DNA of 64,000 bases, taken from positions 1 through 64,000 of the forward strand of contig JAANDG010000379.1 in NCBI GenBank assembly GCA_036852015.1. The letters are read 5' to 3'. Each line of letters begins with the position of its first letter. The stretch's first letter is position 1. The position numbers and the translations under genes are program-made. Under the pieces are notes generated by a model, which saw only the letters and a list, made by a program, of their open reading frames with translations, did no database searches and was not told the origin of the DNA. Positions 13,113 to 25,364 of the stretch are shown here, piece by piece. Source of the stretch: Pelodera strongyloides (taxonomy: Eukaryota > Nematoda > Chromadorea > Rhabditida > Rhabditidae).

Positions 13113-16100
13113 CTAACTAACAGACCTGTAGACTTTTGTGTGGATCACGTTGACCATTTTATCATAACCGTAGGATTTCTCGAATAGGTCCCGGTACCAG
13201 AGCTCCTCTTTGGTCTGAAAATATGAGAGTTGGTTTGGTGAAGAATGAGTCAAACAACGCTTGCAGTGCCCAGAAGACGACCAATCGGAATCGACCATAG
13301 CTACTCGCTTGCGCGGTTGTAATAATTAAATGTGCTTGAAGTTGACTGTGATAACTCACTGCCGTCATCACCGACGAAAAGTAAACTATATTACCTCTGG
13401 CGTGTGGTCTGGATAAACAATATGCCTGGCTGCGAATTGCTTGTCAGAAATGATGGTATCACAATGGGCGCTGACGATGTCACCGAGGTCCTTCTTGCCT
13501 GCAAATGACATTTAAAAAGATAACCCATATGTACTGCGAAGCCAAGCAATGCCAAGCACATTTGAAGTACTAAGAAAGGATTCCTTTATTTGAAAAAACA
13601 TAGTTTTATTGGGATTTTAATCAACATTTCGACGAGCTAATTACTACGAAGCAGAGCTGGGCGCAATTATATTACCTAATCTCAAGATAAAAACCTTGCA
13701 ATTAACCAACCAAGGGCTTCACCGAATCCTTCCTTGCTTCTCCACAGAACTTCGTCGGGGAGCCATCCCTAAGGTAGGATATGATCATGACAACCATTAT
13801 TTGTTCGATTATGAACAAAGTGTGTAAAGCTGCGTAATAATACGAACGCTCATCAAGAGCTAACAACAGGTAGAATTTTGTGAGGAAATATTGATAAATT
13901 TCTCAAACTCAGGAATTGCTAATATTAACCTCGAAGGCCGAACGTAGCACGTGTTTCTCTAGCTTCATCGGGATCAACTTATAGGTGGGCGGTAGACGTG
14001 CAGCCAGATCGATGAACTAAAATGCGTATTTATATGGATAACATTTAATAGAGATGGGACGGCTACCATGCATCATCAATATATGGGTGTTGGAGTAAGT
14101 TGTCCAATAATATACTTTTCACAAAAACATGATATCAAGCGTCGGTCAAACCAGCTGACCTGTTTATCAAGGAAAGGTACTCGGATCTCAAGTCCATGGC
14201 ATGACGTCGCTCTATCACATCGGAGCACGTCGTATTGATGCAGATGATGTAATCGTCGTAGGATTTCCTTGTGTAAATGTAGATGATTGGGAGCTCGTTG
14301 CATGTACGCATAGGAACCAAACAGTTCATCAGCGCCTTCTCCTAAACAATCCAAAGTCATAGTCGAAAAGCGTTTAGTGGGGTATATACTCGCTAAATAA
14401 AACATTTGTAATTTTTCTTCAGGTTTATAATAGAAATGGGAAGTGGGAAGTAATAGTGTCATTCTTGGCCCGAATGATGTAAACTATAAAGTCTTCTTGC
14501 CTCGAATTCCTTATTTTGCCCCCTCTTTGCGTACTCCTAGACGATACTCGATACTCATTTAGATTTAGAGTTCGGATACAGTGTATCTTGCTGCCTCACA
14601 AAATGAGTCACTTCTATTTGGAAAGCTTTGACAGTTTGATTCTAAGATGACGCATTATCTTGCTTCCGAACTTCAAACTGTCCACCAACGCGGGTCTTTG
14701 TATTTCCTTTTCTCTATTGTCTAGTGAGTACTGGGTTTATTTAAAGGCCAAGTTGGCTAACATCGAGTTAGTCACTAAGCACATTCGTCATAGAGTGCTA
14801 AGTGTAAGCTTCGCAGCTACAATATTCGAACTGCCGTTTGGCGCTTTGCTTGGATCGTACACGGGTGTCCAAGTACCCAACAATAAGAAACATTCGCACT
14901 GCGATTTAGACGTTCTCTCGTGTATTCTCTGTATAAACGAGCGCTTCCCCTCACCCAAATTTCAAGGTCCTAGTTGAAGTACATCGAAACAGTAAAAAGT
15001 TAAACTATAGATAAACATTTGACTGTAGCCCTGTGTGTCTTCTTCGTTGCTTAAACCGGGTTGCAGCTATCATTGCAGATTAGGTCCCAATGCGCAGGGC
15101 TTACGCCCGAGATCGGTATCAAATTGCGGCGAGAGCGCCAGCATTCCCTGCTTAGTGCGACAGAACAAACACGGGAGGCCAGACGCTGCGTCGCCGCGAA
15201 CAGATGGGTTACGTACAATACCTCCAGCGTCTCTTTACAAAACAGTTGTATTACTCCTATTTTTCTTTGCGTCTCGTCATTATAGATAAAACATTTGATC
15301 TTGAAATAAAGTAGGCGACTTGTCGTACACGGTATAATTGACCGAGATAACAGGTGATAGAGAAGGACTTCTAAGAGTTCAAGAGGGACATAGAGAGAGC
15401 CTTTGTCAGAGAGAGGTAGAGCGAAAGAGAGAGGAGGTGGCAGAGAGTGACGGTTGAGATGAAACGAATTCGAAGAAAAGATGTACAGATGCAGAGAAAA
15501 AGGATATTCGATTTAGAGGCCTGATTGCGAAACATTTCCCATCAAAGTGCACCTACAATGTTTCGACTTAATGCTCTCGAGGACCTACGCAATAATTCAA
15601 GTGGATCGAGTACTTGATTGAGATGCCGGTTATTTTGGTACCGAAACTTTTCTGATTCACAGGAATCAAGTAAAGTTTTTACAGATATTTCGAGTTTTTC
15701 TTAACAACACAGAACAACGTAGATTTGCGTAAACTTCATGGAAAAGCAGTTGTCTGGATACGTTTCATATAGTAATTCAATCCGGAATGAAATACAACAC
15801 GAGGAACTCGCAAAAAAAGAGGAACTCGCAAACCTGATAATAAAACTTTGACATCCGAGTTTTCGGAGATGTACTTGCATAGGAGGTAGTGGGCAATTCC
15901 ACACCGAACAATGGCTGGATCGAAAGACTCGAGGGCATAGACAACTTCTAAATTGTAGCGAAATAATTAGAACAACATTCAAGAATGGCAGACCATTGCA
16001 AGAAAATTCCGGGCAAGATAGCTAACACTCCGTTCAATTTGTTGCTTGATGTAACCGCTATAATAACTGCACATGAGTGTAAGAACAAATACATGGTATA

Positions 16101-19100
16101 GCTAAACCAAATACAATTTGGTTGGGAAGGGTGTTAGCGCTTGCCACAATAGTCAAACGAACTTCCGTTGGGAGTTGAAAAAATAGGTTACCTGGAATGA
16201 TATCAATACAATCCTGTTCAGTAATGACAAGAATTTGGTGTGGAATGTTTAGATATTGAGCGACCCGGCGAGCGTTTTCGAGATCAGGTGAATCCTGCAA
16301 ATAATTCGTTAACAAACAGTCTAACCAGTCTACGAACAGTCAATTGTTACCTATTTTATCAATTTATGTGTGACAATTGGATGTTATGTTATGTAGATAT
16401 TGCATACAAAAATTTGCTGATCTGATAAGTCATTTTTTTCTTCCTTACACTCATTTTCTTCGTTGCATTTCGCATCTTTTTTAGTTTAGTTTGGCTAGTA
16501 TGCTCGAGCACACACTTAGATGTTGGGCACACACAAACGCTTGTGTGAATTATGTAGATTCTATAGATAAACTTATAAACTCACCTCGAATCCTACGGAG
16601 AAAGCAATTGGGTTGTGTTTTAGGAATCTTGTAGCTATTGAAGCGATGAGGGACGAATCAAGGCCTCCGGAAAGCATGAATCCGAAGTGACGATTGCCCA
16701 TCAAACGCTTCTCGACTGATTTGATGAGCACGTCACGGACAAGCGTCTAAAATAAAGCTAAATATACAGAACACCGAACTATATCAACCGAATGCGTGAA
16801 CGGTGAAGGAGGTCTTGCAGAGCAGTGCAGTATGGCCAACTTCTATCCTCCCGGTGATCAAATTGTTTGGGACCCCCGGCCATGGAAGTGCAGTATGGCC
16901 AACTTCTATCCTCCCGGTGATCAAATTGTTTGGGACCCCCGGGAAGCCAGTCCACGTTCACCAGTGTTAATATAATAGTGCCACAGTCGACATCCTAAGT
17001 AAACGTTAGCGGACAGTTTTCATAGACACTACCTTAGCAGTGTTCATGGATACAAAACGATCAGCGATATGTGGTACGTTGTAGTAGCGTTGCGGTTGGA
17101 TTTTGCGATTGAATGCGTTGTGCGGCACAACAGCACAGCATCCTGGCGGGAAGAAGTCGATCTTGTTGCAGAGTTCGGAAATACATTTGACCTCGGAGCC
17201 AAAAGCGAGCTCGCCTAAATATATTCCATAAGTAATATTTTTGTCACCTTACTGTCTATGTTTATCTCTCATACACGCTCCCTCTCACGCTCTCTCTCTA
17301 TGCCTCTTATGCTTACTCGCACTCTGAGGATGGAAACTTTGAATGTATGTGTAAATGAGCCGTTCATGGAGAGCATCACAAAATAAGTCCATCCAAAAAA
17401 CAGGTACCCCTTTACGGTGGCGACCCTACCCCCTCTAAATTGACGTGTGGCCTATGCAAAATCCATTAGATACTAATTCCAACCTTGTTCTGTTCTTCCA
17501 TAGAAGAGCGGTCGGACACCGAGAGGATCCCTTCCGATGTATAGATTCTGTTCGTCGGCCATCAGAAAAGCAAAAACACCGTCCAACATGGAACATGCCT
17601 CTCTGAATATTTAGCATTTGATAAATTTACCCAATCTATGGTAAACGTGCAACATAAACTGATTCCCTCTTAAGTTGTGTGTTGCTGTGTTGAAAACATC
17701 TTTGTTCACGCTAAAAGTACGACAATGATAAAATGTTTCAAAGATGTTTCCTTTCGGATACTGCCGTTTTTCTAACCCTAACGATCACGAGTGTCGTAAT
17801 ATATCCCTAGACTTTTAAAGTGTGACAACTCTTTAAACGTTTGACAACACTTTAAAGTTTGACAACTCACAAACGATTTAAAGTTTGGCAACACTTACTT
17901 GAGATCTTTTCCGGACTTGTGGAAAGCGTGGATGACAGCGGCGCAGTCCGATCCGTTATTGCTTAGTTGTAGTGAGGAACCCTCCTGTAGCAAGTGATTT
18001 CATTAGTGATCGGTGCTTACTGTTGCGTCATGGTATTCACCAGGGTATCTTCTGTGGCTCTCAAAATTTCAGCCTACTGGCCCAGGGGGTAATTCGCACG
18101 GGCGCCGGCCCCTGTAAAAACACTTTCCAGACGTTTCTCCTTTATTTGACATCGCCTTACCTTAATTTCCTGATGATTGTAGATTTCTCCATTGCATACC
18201 ACGGACAGTCCATGGCCACAGATTGGCTGTTCACTGGGAGTGTCACCGGGCTGAAATAATTTATTTTAATTTAGATATTAAAATATCGTGTGTATTTATC
18301 GTTTTTTTGTTTGCACAGTTCTCATTGGATGCGGTTAATATGATACACGCTTATTCGTCAATAAGATAGTTTCCTTTATTTATGTTTTCTGAAAAAAATG
18401 CTCATACACTTCAACAAGAGAGGCATTATGCTTCTCCAGTAGCTCTGTTTACTGTTCTATGACTTCATTGTCTTTCTCTCACACAGACACATTTTAATCA
18501 ACAAAAATCCAGTCGGTCGACTGGGATAACTACTGCGCGCGCTCTAAAGCAAACTGTTGTGTTAGATGCAGGAGAGGTGAAGGTCTACAGTCTACACAAT
18601 GCCTTCTTGACTGGTTTTGGAAAGTGGAGAAGCTCTTCAGTTTGTTTAAGAATTCACTCGACTCTTTTATTGTTTGGTTCGTCAAGAGAAGCATTATTAT
18701 TAGGCGGCAAGGGTGCTTTGATGAGCTGACTAAAATAATATGTTTGCCTTAGTTGGTGTGGAATAATAAGTTATTCCACCTACCGAGTCAGTCTTGAGCC
18801 GAACGTATTGGATTTTTATCTCGTGGGAATAATTTTCATCATTTATCTACAACTGATTGTCAGGCAAAGCTCATGGGTTGTCGCTTCATCAAATTTGAGA
18901 GACTGACTATTTTAGTGATTTTCGCGCAAGCGAGTTAAGATGATGGTGCATGGACTTCAGCTAAATGACACTGAAAGGACTATCTAAGGCTCTCAGCTCG
19001 CAGGTCCTTAAGCATTGTGAGTCATCCGACTCACTAACCAAAACAGACACAGCGGCGCCTCCACTCCAGAGAGTTGCTCAGAAAAAATGGCTTCCGTTTC

Positions 19101-20193
19101 CGCGAGGCAAAAAGAAGAATGGGAGAGAGCGAGAGTGAGAAAGAGAGAGAAAGAGAGAGACAGAGTAGATCACGAATCATCATCGCTCTCCCGTATAAGG
19201 AAAAGTCAGCGGGTGCGGAAGCGTGCACACTGGCGGGCTAAAAATAAGGCCGCACGCTCTCCAATTAGGGACAAACACACAGGAGTTAACGTATGAATCA
19301 CCAATACAAAAAAAAGTCTGAGTTTAGGAAAATTTTATCTACAGTAAGATTATCTTTATACTAATAGTGTGCGGATGCCGGATACTATAAGCAAAAAGAA
19401 ATTTAAATTGGTTGCTCGATCGTGAGAGAGCTCGTTGACTTCAGTACTGGTAACTAGCTTTTATCAACTTTTTCGAACACGCAAACGTCGCATTCATATT
19501 GTGTAATTTAAGCCAAAATTAAAAAGATGCGAATATAAGTCCCCTTAAGCAATGCCTTGTTTGCAATCCCTAACACCTCGACCGAGTAAAGTTAGCCCCG
19601 TATCTAAACTAGACTTTATGGGGGTCACTTTTTGGAACACAGAACGGCTAGCCACACTAAACTAAAACAGATGTGAAATGCAAAGAAAAAAAACGAAATA
19701 AAAAACCGAAAAATGTCTGCAAAAGACAATGAGAAATGAGAAGCATATGTGATTTATTGTAGGCTTTGTGCTCATTTACTGAGAATAGTTACTCAGACAT
19801 TCCATGAAAACACAGAAACAGACCAGAATCTACATCAAAGCAATTGTTAATACTTCAAGCTTTGGTCAATTACATATTCTTTCTGTATAATGCAAGAATA
19901 TGGCTAAAATGATAGGAAGGACACAAGATTATTGAAGAAGCTTACGCAAAAGCAACATGAGTGATTGAAGTAAAAGCTACAGTAACACAGCTACAGTTAT
20001 GATAATATATATACAGTAATAGAAATTGCAAAATCCTCACCAGTACAATTGCCAAACGATGAAATCCAAGGTGGACGTCGGGTTGGACCTCCTTAATAAC
20101 GGTAAGGTCGGGCCCACGACCGACAATCCTTAGGAATTGACTCTCGTGGAATTGAGTCACCCGACCGCCGATAACGGCCCAGATTCCGCACAT
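13113..20193 (-). CDS. asns: Asparagine synthetase (glutamine-hydrolysing)
   Basis: Makes asparagine from aspartate, glutamine and ATP, probably in the cytosol. Exons in transcript order: 20193-20041, 18250-18161, 17984-17899, 17602-17484, 17214-17033, 16746-16585, 16294-16192, 15947-15834, 14341-14160, 14016-13930, 13768-13711, 13498-13395, 13214-13113; 513 aa. The N-terminal glutaminase domain starts MCGIW, with Cys2 as nucleophile, and has RGPD (26-29) and NGEIYN (71-76). The synthetase domain has the ATP pyrophosphatase loop SGGLDSS (236-242), then SGEGADE (336-342) and [11 protein letters not shown]. Oddities: Gly25 precedes RGPD where His is usual, and the model stops soon after the YRDLFE segment, lacking the WMPKW-containing tail of animal enzymes. 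The family is certain; the C-terminus is less so. Confidence 0.93.
16824..16942. repeat. Tandem 56-bp duplication in asns intron 5
   Basis: Two apparently identical copies (16824-16879 and 16887-16942), period 63 bp, running from AGTGCAGTATGGCC to GGGACCCCCGG. The near identity suggests a recent duplication. It lies between exons 5 and 6. Confidence 0.85.
17818..17898. repeat. Short iterated motif in asns intron 3
   Basis: Three to four imperfect copies of TTTAAAGTTTGACAAC in about 80 bp, ending at the donor of asns exon 3 (the array is downstream of that exon on the coding strand). Confidence 0.6.
18251..20040 (-). other. asns intron 1
   Basis: About 1.8 kb between exons 1 and 2. No exon seen. 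It contains a possible SINE-like stretch (about 18950-19290): a tRNA-like head on the minus strand next to a GA-rich tract (19110-19165). Confidence 0.5.
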
Positions 20194-20224
20194 CTTCTTG
20201 TTCTAACGGGGGCCCGGGGCGCTG
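20194..20224 (-). promoter_or_regulatory. Splice acceptor just upstream of asns start codon
   Basis: On the minus strand GGGTTTTTCAG ends at 20222, leaving a 28-nt leader (20221-20194) before the ATG at 20193. It fits spliced-leader trans-splicing, or the 3' end of a 5'UTR intron. Confidence 0.45.
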
Positions 20225-20839
20225 AAAAACCCATATTAAATGGGGGTGTACCGTATATAGACGTATTCATAATAAGGAGTGTTACATATTGAAATAAGCA
20301 TAATAAACATAATTGTATTGTATTTCAGCAGTTACAACTAGGTTCTTATTAAATGTAGTGAAAAAATCGTAGACCAGAGGAGAGGTAGCGGGAGTAACTG
20401 AACGCAATGAGAAGACCGCAATGTAGTATTACTTCGAGCAAAGAAGTCAACGAGTAATACCTACTCTTGAGTCAACGTAAACACAAAAAAAAATCGAAAT
20501 AGAATTGCATTGAGTCAAAGTGTAGAAACGGTATGGGGAACCTGCTTCTTCTTTTAATCAAAATCAAGGCCCGCTGACTGCTGATACGGCTATTTACGTG
20601 GGCAAAGTAATAATTCCGTAACTTCAGACATATCATTAGCAAAATGTGGTTAGTGGAAAAACAACTGTGAAAATATTTAGGCTCGCGTAGTGAGTTGGTC
20701 GGCAAAATTTGTGTGCAGTACCCATACATAAGAAGTTTAAATAATCAGGAATATATGAAACATATGAAGGATCAAGTAAAAGGGTGTTGGACGACAAGTG
20801 CTTATTATACCAATTTACTATTTTAATTTGATCAACTTA

Positions 20840-21065
20840 AAGTTGAACCTGGGACCCGGTTCAACTCTGATCGCCGGGGTGATATAGTGATCTGGCGGGC
20901 TGGGAAGGCTTTTAAACGGGATGAGCCAGGCAAGCTGCTGTTGGGGGGCAGGCCAAAGGGGTGGGCCGGGCCTCTCAGGGTGCGGACTGGTCGGGAGACC
21001 TGTGCGGAACCGGACCGCATCATCGCTGGCCCCGGGGTCGCGCAAGCGGAAAGGCACACCCTCAC
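20840..21065. other. GC-rich island of unknown nature
   Basis: About 225 bp clearly richer in G and C than the AT-rich surroundings, with several open frames but no splice context or recognisable domain. A GAGA-rich tail follows (21120-21165). It could be a SINE or a CpG-rich control region. Confidence 0.4.
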
Positions 21066-21448
21066 CTAACGGATCAACTCACACACACGCCGAAAAAAAC
21101 CGTTGCGTCACATCAGTGATATGTAGAGAGAGATTGGAGAGATAGAGATATAGAGAGAGTGATAATGGGTTAGAGAATGGTGTCGATAGGGGGAAATAAT
21201 GATAGATGATAAAAGATGGAGGGAGAAGCTGCAGGAAAGGACAATTCAACGTGAAGGCGTTCAGGTTTATTTCTGATCTTATTAGAAGTAACCTATCAGC
21301 TAATTCAAACAGAACATGTAGTCGAGAAACGTTTTGATATCCGACTCGATTATTGACATGATCAAGATAGTTACAAAAATTTAAAAATCACGTATTTGAT
21401 ATTTTCAGTACATTTTTGTAGTTCTCAAACGAAAGCTAGATAACCAGC

Positions 21449-21617
21449 ATGGGCAACAGCTTCGATTACGACCACACCCCACTACGTGATCAGCGTTTAT
21501 TTTTTTAATGTTGTCCACACAGCGCAACATCGACTATTCTCCTTCTTCCCAATTTTTTATAAGGAAATTTCAGAAGTAGGAGACTTCATCGATTCCAAAA
21601 CTTGCTTATGTTTGACT
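21449..21617 (+). CDS. Candidate two-exon start of unknown gene
   Basis: Exon 21449-21485 begins MGNSFDYDHTPL and ends at a GTGATC donor in phase 1. Exon 21574-21617 follows a TTTCAG acceptor, restores phase, and ends at a good GTAAGC donor in phase 0. The 88-nt intron has a plausible size. Together they encode 27 residues beginning with a Met-Gly start. I find no continuation and recognise no family, so this may be chance. Confidence 0.18.
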
Positions 21618-23319
21618 GTAAGCTACGCACGTCCACTTCCTCAAGTCATGTTAGCCGGCCTCGTACTTTCGTTAGCTTTAGAAGTAATTAAAGATAACCC
21701 GATATCTTAATCATACTTACAATTTAATTGGTAGTAAAACAAAATGGTAGTAAGTAAACAAATATCGTTTTTCCATAGCTCCAATAGTACAGTTCTCTTC
21801 GACTATCAACAATCTCAAGTCATATTTACTGGCCAGTTTTCTTGTTTGCTTTTCTGTGCAAGACAGTGTCTAGACGTAATTTTCCGATACGGTGCATCTG
21901 ATCTCAGATGCCGTTCCACCGCTGGATCATGGAGCGCGCCAGTTGTTAGCAGGCTTATTTGCGCTTCGCGCTGACAGATGTGGCATCCCAGGCCCGCCTC
22001 ATTGCCAGTCATATTGATAGCTGCCGATCTGCATACCCTTGCGTCACTGAGAACAAATGCACTTTGTGATCCAGCAGGGACGAAAGAATACGAAAAGAAC
22101 AATGCCAAATTTCCTTGAAGCATATGTAAGTTGGCGTCGTAATATTTGTTAGATCTATACTTTTCTGTGTTTATTGGTATTAGCCTCATGATTTTCACAT
22201 AGTTAGCTGAAGCGTGCCGACAAGCCGGAAACATAAAGTACCGCTCCTTATACAGTAGGATTTTTGATAGTAAAAATTTAGTGGTTCTGCATTATTTTAC
22301 TCTACTATTTGCAATACGCCACTTCATTGTATATTTTGTGATGAATTTAGACGTGCCCGCAGCTTTGCATTGTTGGTGACCTGCCCTATTTTTTTCATTT
22401 CTAAACCCTATTTTTTCCCTATTTTTTTAAACCCAATTTGTTTTATTTCTCCGTCTGATTTTCCGTCACGAATATAGGTGAAATCGAAATATCCAAATTC
22501 CTGTTCATATCATTTCGGATCAATAAATGTTACCCTTACCCACTGTTATACCGTGTCCCGGCGCTAGCTTCCACCTAATTGGGGTATATGTGTAGTTGTG
22601 TCTGGTGTCTGTGTCATATTGGCCAATGCATATGGGCGTGACAAATGCGTTGAATTTGTGGGTAACTTCGGGTATGGTAAATTACCTTTTTATACGTGAA
22701 TATTCAATATTCCTTATGCAAACTAGGAAAATATTGTATTCTACCATATTCAGGGGAATCAGATGGAGAACTCAAAAGTAGGGGTTACCTGGAATGGGCC
22801 CTTTAATTCAGAATTTGGTCAGTCTTGGACTTGGATGTGCCCTAGTCGTATGCATGAGTACTGTAAAACACCCGTTTATTATATGTATGCTGCTTCACTT
22901 CGTAACACCAAAATAAACGGTTTTATCGGATGCATTTTTGGAGTTATATGTACATGTTTGTCAATTTTCCTCAGAAGAAACACAGTTTACCAGGGGCGAA
23001 AACTGTTCAATATGACAAAAAATGTAAAAAATCCTCTCCTCTCGTCTCGTATGTTTTGTGTTGTTAAATAATCAACGTGAAAATGAGAAAATTATTGTAC
23101 TAAACTGCGGAGCTGCGTATTTATAGATTTCAGAAAGGCCAAGGGAAATGTGTCTGGAGGTTGAAGCTAGGCCGAGACTCGTAGATAGGTCTGCAGAACT
23201 ACACTCAACTAAATGACTGAGCCACGCTCACAATCATAAGGATTGCAACTGCCGACGTGATATTCAACAAATATCCTTTACTGAAACTAGTAAGTATTTA
23301 TACAGCGTCAGAGAGAGCG

Positions 23320-23455
23320 ACGACGGATAAGGGGAGAGAGACAGAGACAGGTACGAAAGTAAAAGACAGAGAAAGAAAATGGACAATGCGAGGTATAGAA
23401 TGGAGAGAGAGACAGAGCGAGAGAGAGAGAGACAGAGAGAGACAGAGAGAGACGA
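23320..23455. repeat. GA-rich microsatellite
   Basis: Imperfect (GAGA)n/(GACAGA)n tract. It follows a tRNA-like stretch (about 23160-23245, minus strand), so it may be the body or tail of a SINE-like element. Confidence 0.7.
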
Positions 23456-24429
23456 ATGCAATTGTAAGATTAAGTACATGAAATAATACAATACAGTATC
23501 ATCAAGCCCAATTCATCTCATATCGAACCCACTGTTTCGTGCTAGGGCGCACTGACGTTCACCTGTGCACTTATTTGCACAGAATAGAGTGTAGCAAATA
23601 CACAAACAGTTCAAGAAGCTTTTGTGGAGTGCGCATGTTTCTTGGCATAATTTTGTAGATGTTGCATCATTTTATTTTTCATGATTCATGAAATCCAAAA
23701 ACGGTAGACAACCCATGCTCAGCGGAGAACTGAGGTCGCCTCGAGAAGAAGAAAACGTCCGGACAGCTTCAACTAATTAACTTCCGCATCAGGAATTAGC
23801 AATTGAGCACCATTTTTCTAGCCAGCGATTTATTCCAGTACTCTAAGTTCAGTTCCGCTATTAACTCTTCAAGCCTAACGTCGAAAACGACGTTGACGTT
23901 CCAACTAATTGAATTGTGGATTTTCAACTTTTTTTGAGTGAAATGTGACAGAAGTTAGCGATGACCGTATTTTAAACATTACACTTAGTTAGAGGCTTTC
24001 TGTCGATACAATCGTAAAGGGTCAGACAGAAAAGTGAGTGCGTTTTCTGGTTGGAAAAAGAAAGACATTGTTCTCAATAATGTGATCTAGCTGCACATTA
24101 ATCAGAAACTGAAATATGCCATACAGAAGGGGTTCGGCCCGACGGGAAGGTCTTAGGCTTCGATTTTTTGGGCAAAAATAGTGAGGATTTCAGAAATTTG
24201 CCAGGACCCTTCTCTAGAATTCAAAACGCAAAAAGCTCAAAAACAAAGTGGGCAGTTTTGAGTAATAATAAGGTTTGTGAACATCGGCCTTTTTATGTAT
24301 TATATGCAAAATCGTGTACCCTTCCCGCACTGCTAACAGGCGAAGAATTTGCAAATGAACATGGAAATACACTAGTAAAGCTTTCGTTTCACAATTATGT
24401 GTCATTCCGTTAGAAGAATTAAAATAAAT

Positions 24430-24650
24430 GAAAAGGGTGGCCATGTGCAGGCCTAGTTGAGCGGTTGGCCTGCTTGGGTCCTAGTCCTTTCTCCCAGAGG
24501 GCCAAAATGGGCGGAGTCGACCCTTTCTTCCCACCTTTATCTCTCCATCCCTCCTTGTATCTATCAATCTCCCTCTGACTCTGGCTCTTTGTGTCTCTTG
24601 GCCTTTCACGTTCTCTCGCTCTTTTGGGTCCTCTCCACGGGTTCCACATT
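24430..24650 (+). mobile_element. SINE-like element with tRNA-like head
   Basis: The head contains TAGTTGAGCGGTTGG, which resembles a tRNA A box, then GGTCCTAGTCC, which resembles a B box, followed by a CT-rich body. No coding capacity. The boundaries are approximate and no target duplication was found. Confidence 0.4.
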
Positions 24651-25279
24651 CCTTACATGAGAACAGATTTTTCCTCGGAAATCATCTTCTACTTCCGCCC
24701 CAGAAGCTGGTTATAGTTGAGGTCCTGGCCCCCCGCCGGCAGACACCACGACGCCATAATATACCATACTTTGATAATACTTAATACTTCCTCCTTCCTC
24801 GTACCTGATACGGTAATTGGTACCCCATGTACACCATACCATGATGGTGACACTGCACTTACATCCCAGTCCTTCCAGTACCAATTACCGCAACTGGTAC
24901 TGATAGTTCCAGGAATTGGTCCCCTCATATACTGTCATTTTGTTTTACTTTCTGAAATAGACCTCTGCTCTACAATGTTCATATTTGGAGTATCCCTTAT
25001 CATTTTTTCCAAGTAAATTTTGCATTTCAGGACATACATATAATATTGAGGTCGTCAAACTTTATCTGTGGATATACAGCAAACAGATAAGATAATACTG
25101 CATAATTGTCCAAAGAAATATTCCGATAACCAGTTCTTGGCTCAACTCATCACGCCTTTTCCTGGAAAAGCAAACTTTATTCTTCTGAGGTTCTTGGTGG
25201 AAAACAATCTTCTTGTCCAAGAAAGGAGTACTTCAAGATTTTGCCAATTCTACAAAGTATTCAAGTAAAGCACTCAACA

Positions 25280-25364
25280 ATGGTCAAGAAACTACTTATT
25301 GACCGAGACTTGGAAGTCTACACGCCTGATCTTGGCTATGAGCTTTTCGTCGACAAAGATACAG
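25280..25364 (+). CDS. Candidate orphan exon
   Basis: An ATG followed by 28 open codons starting MVKKLLIDRDLEVYTP, ending at a CAG/GTAATT donor. The amino-acid mix looks protein-like, but I find no partner exon and recognise no family. It may be a relic. Confidence 0.15.

Noticed and set aside
21815..22234. 139-codon minus-strand frame
   Set aside because: No family features, no splice partners; composition is not convincing.
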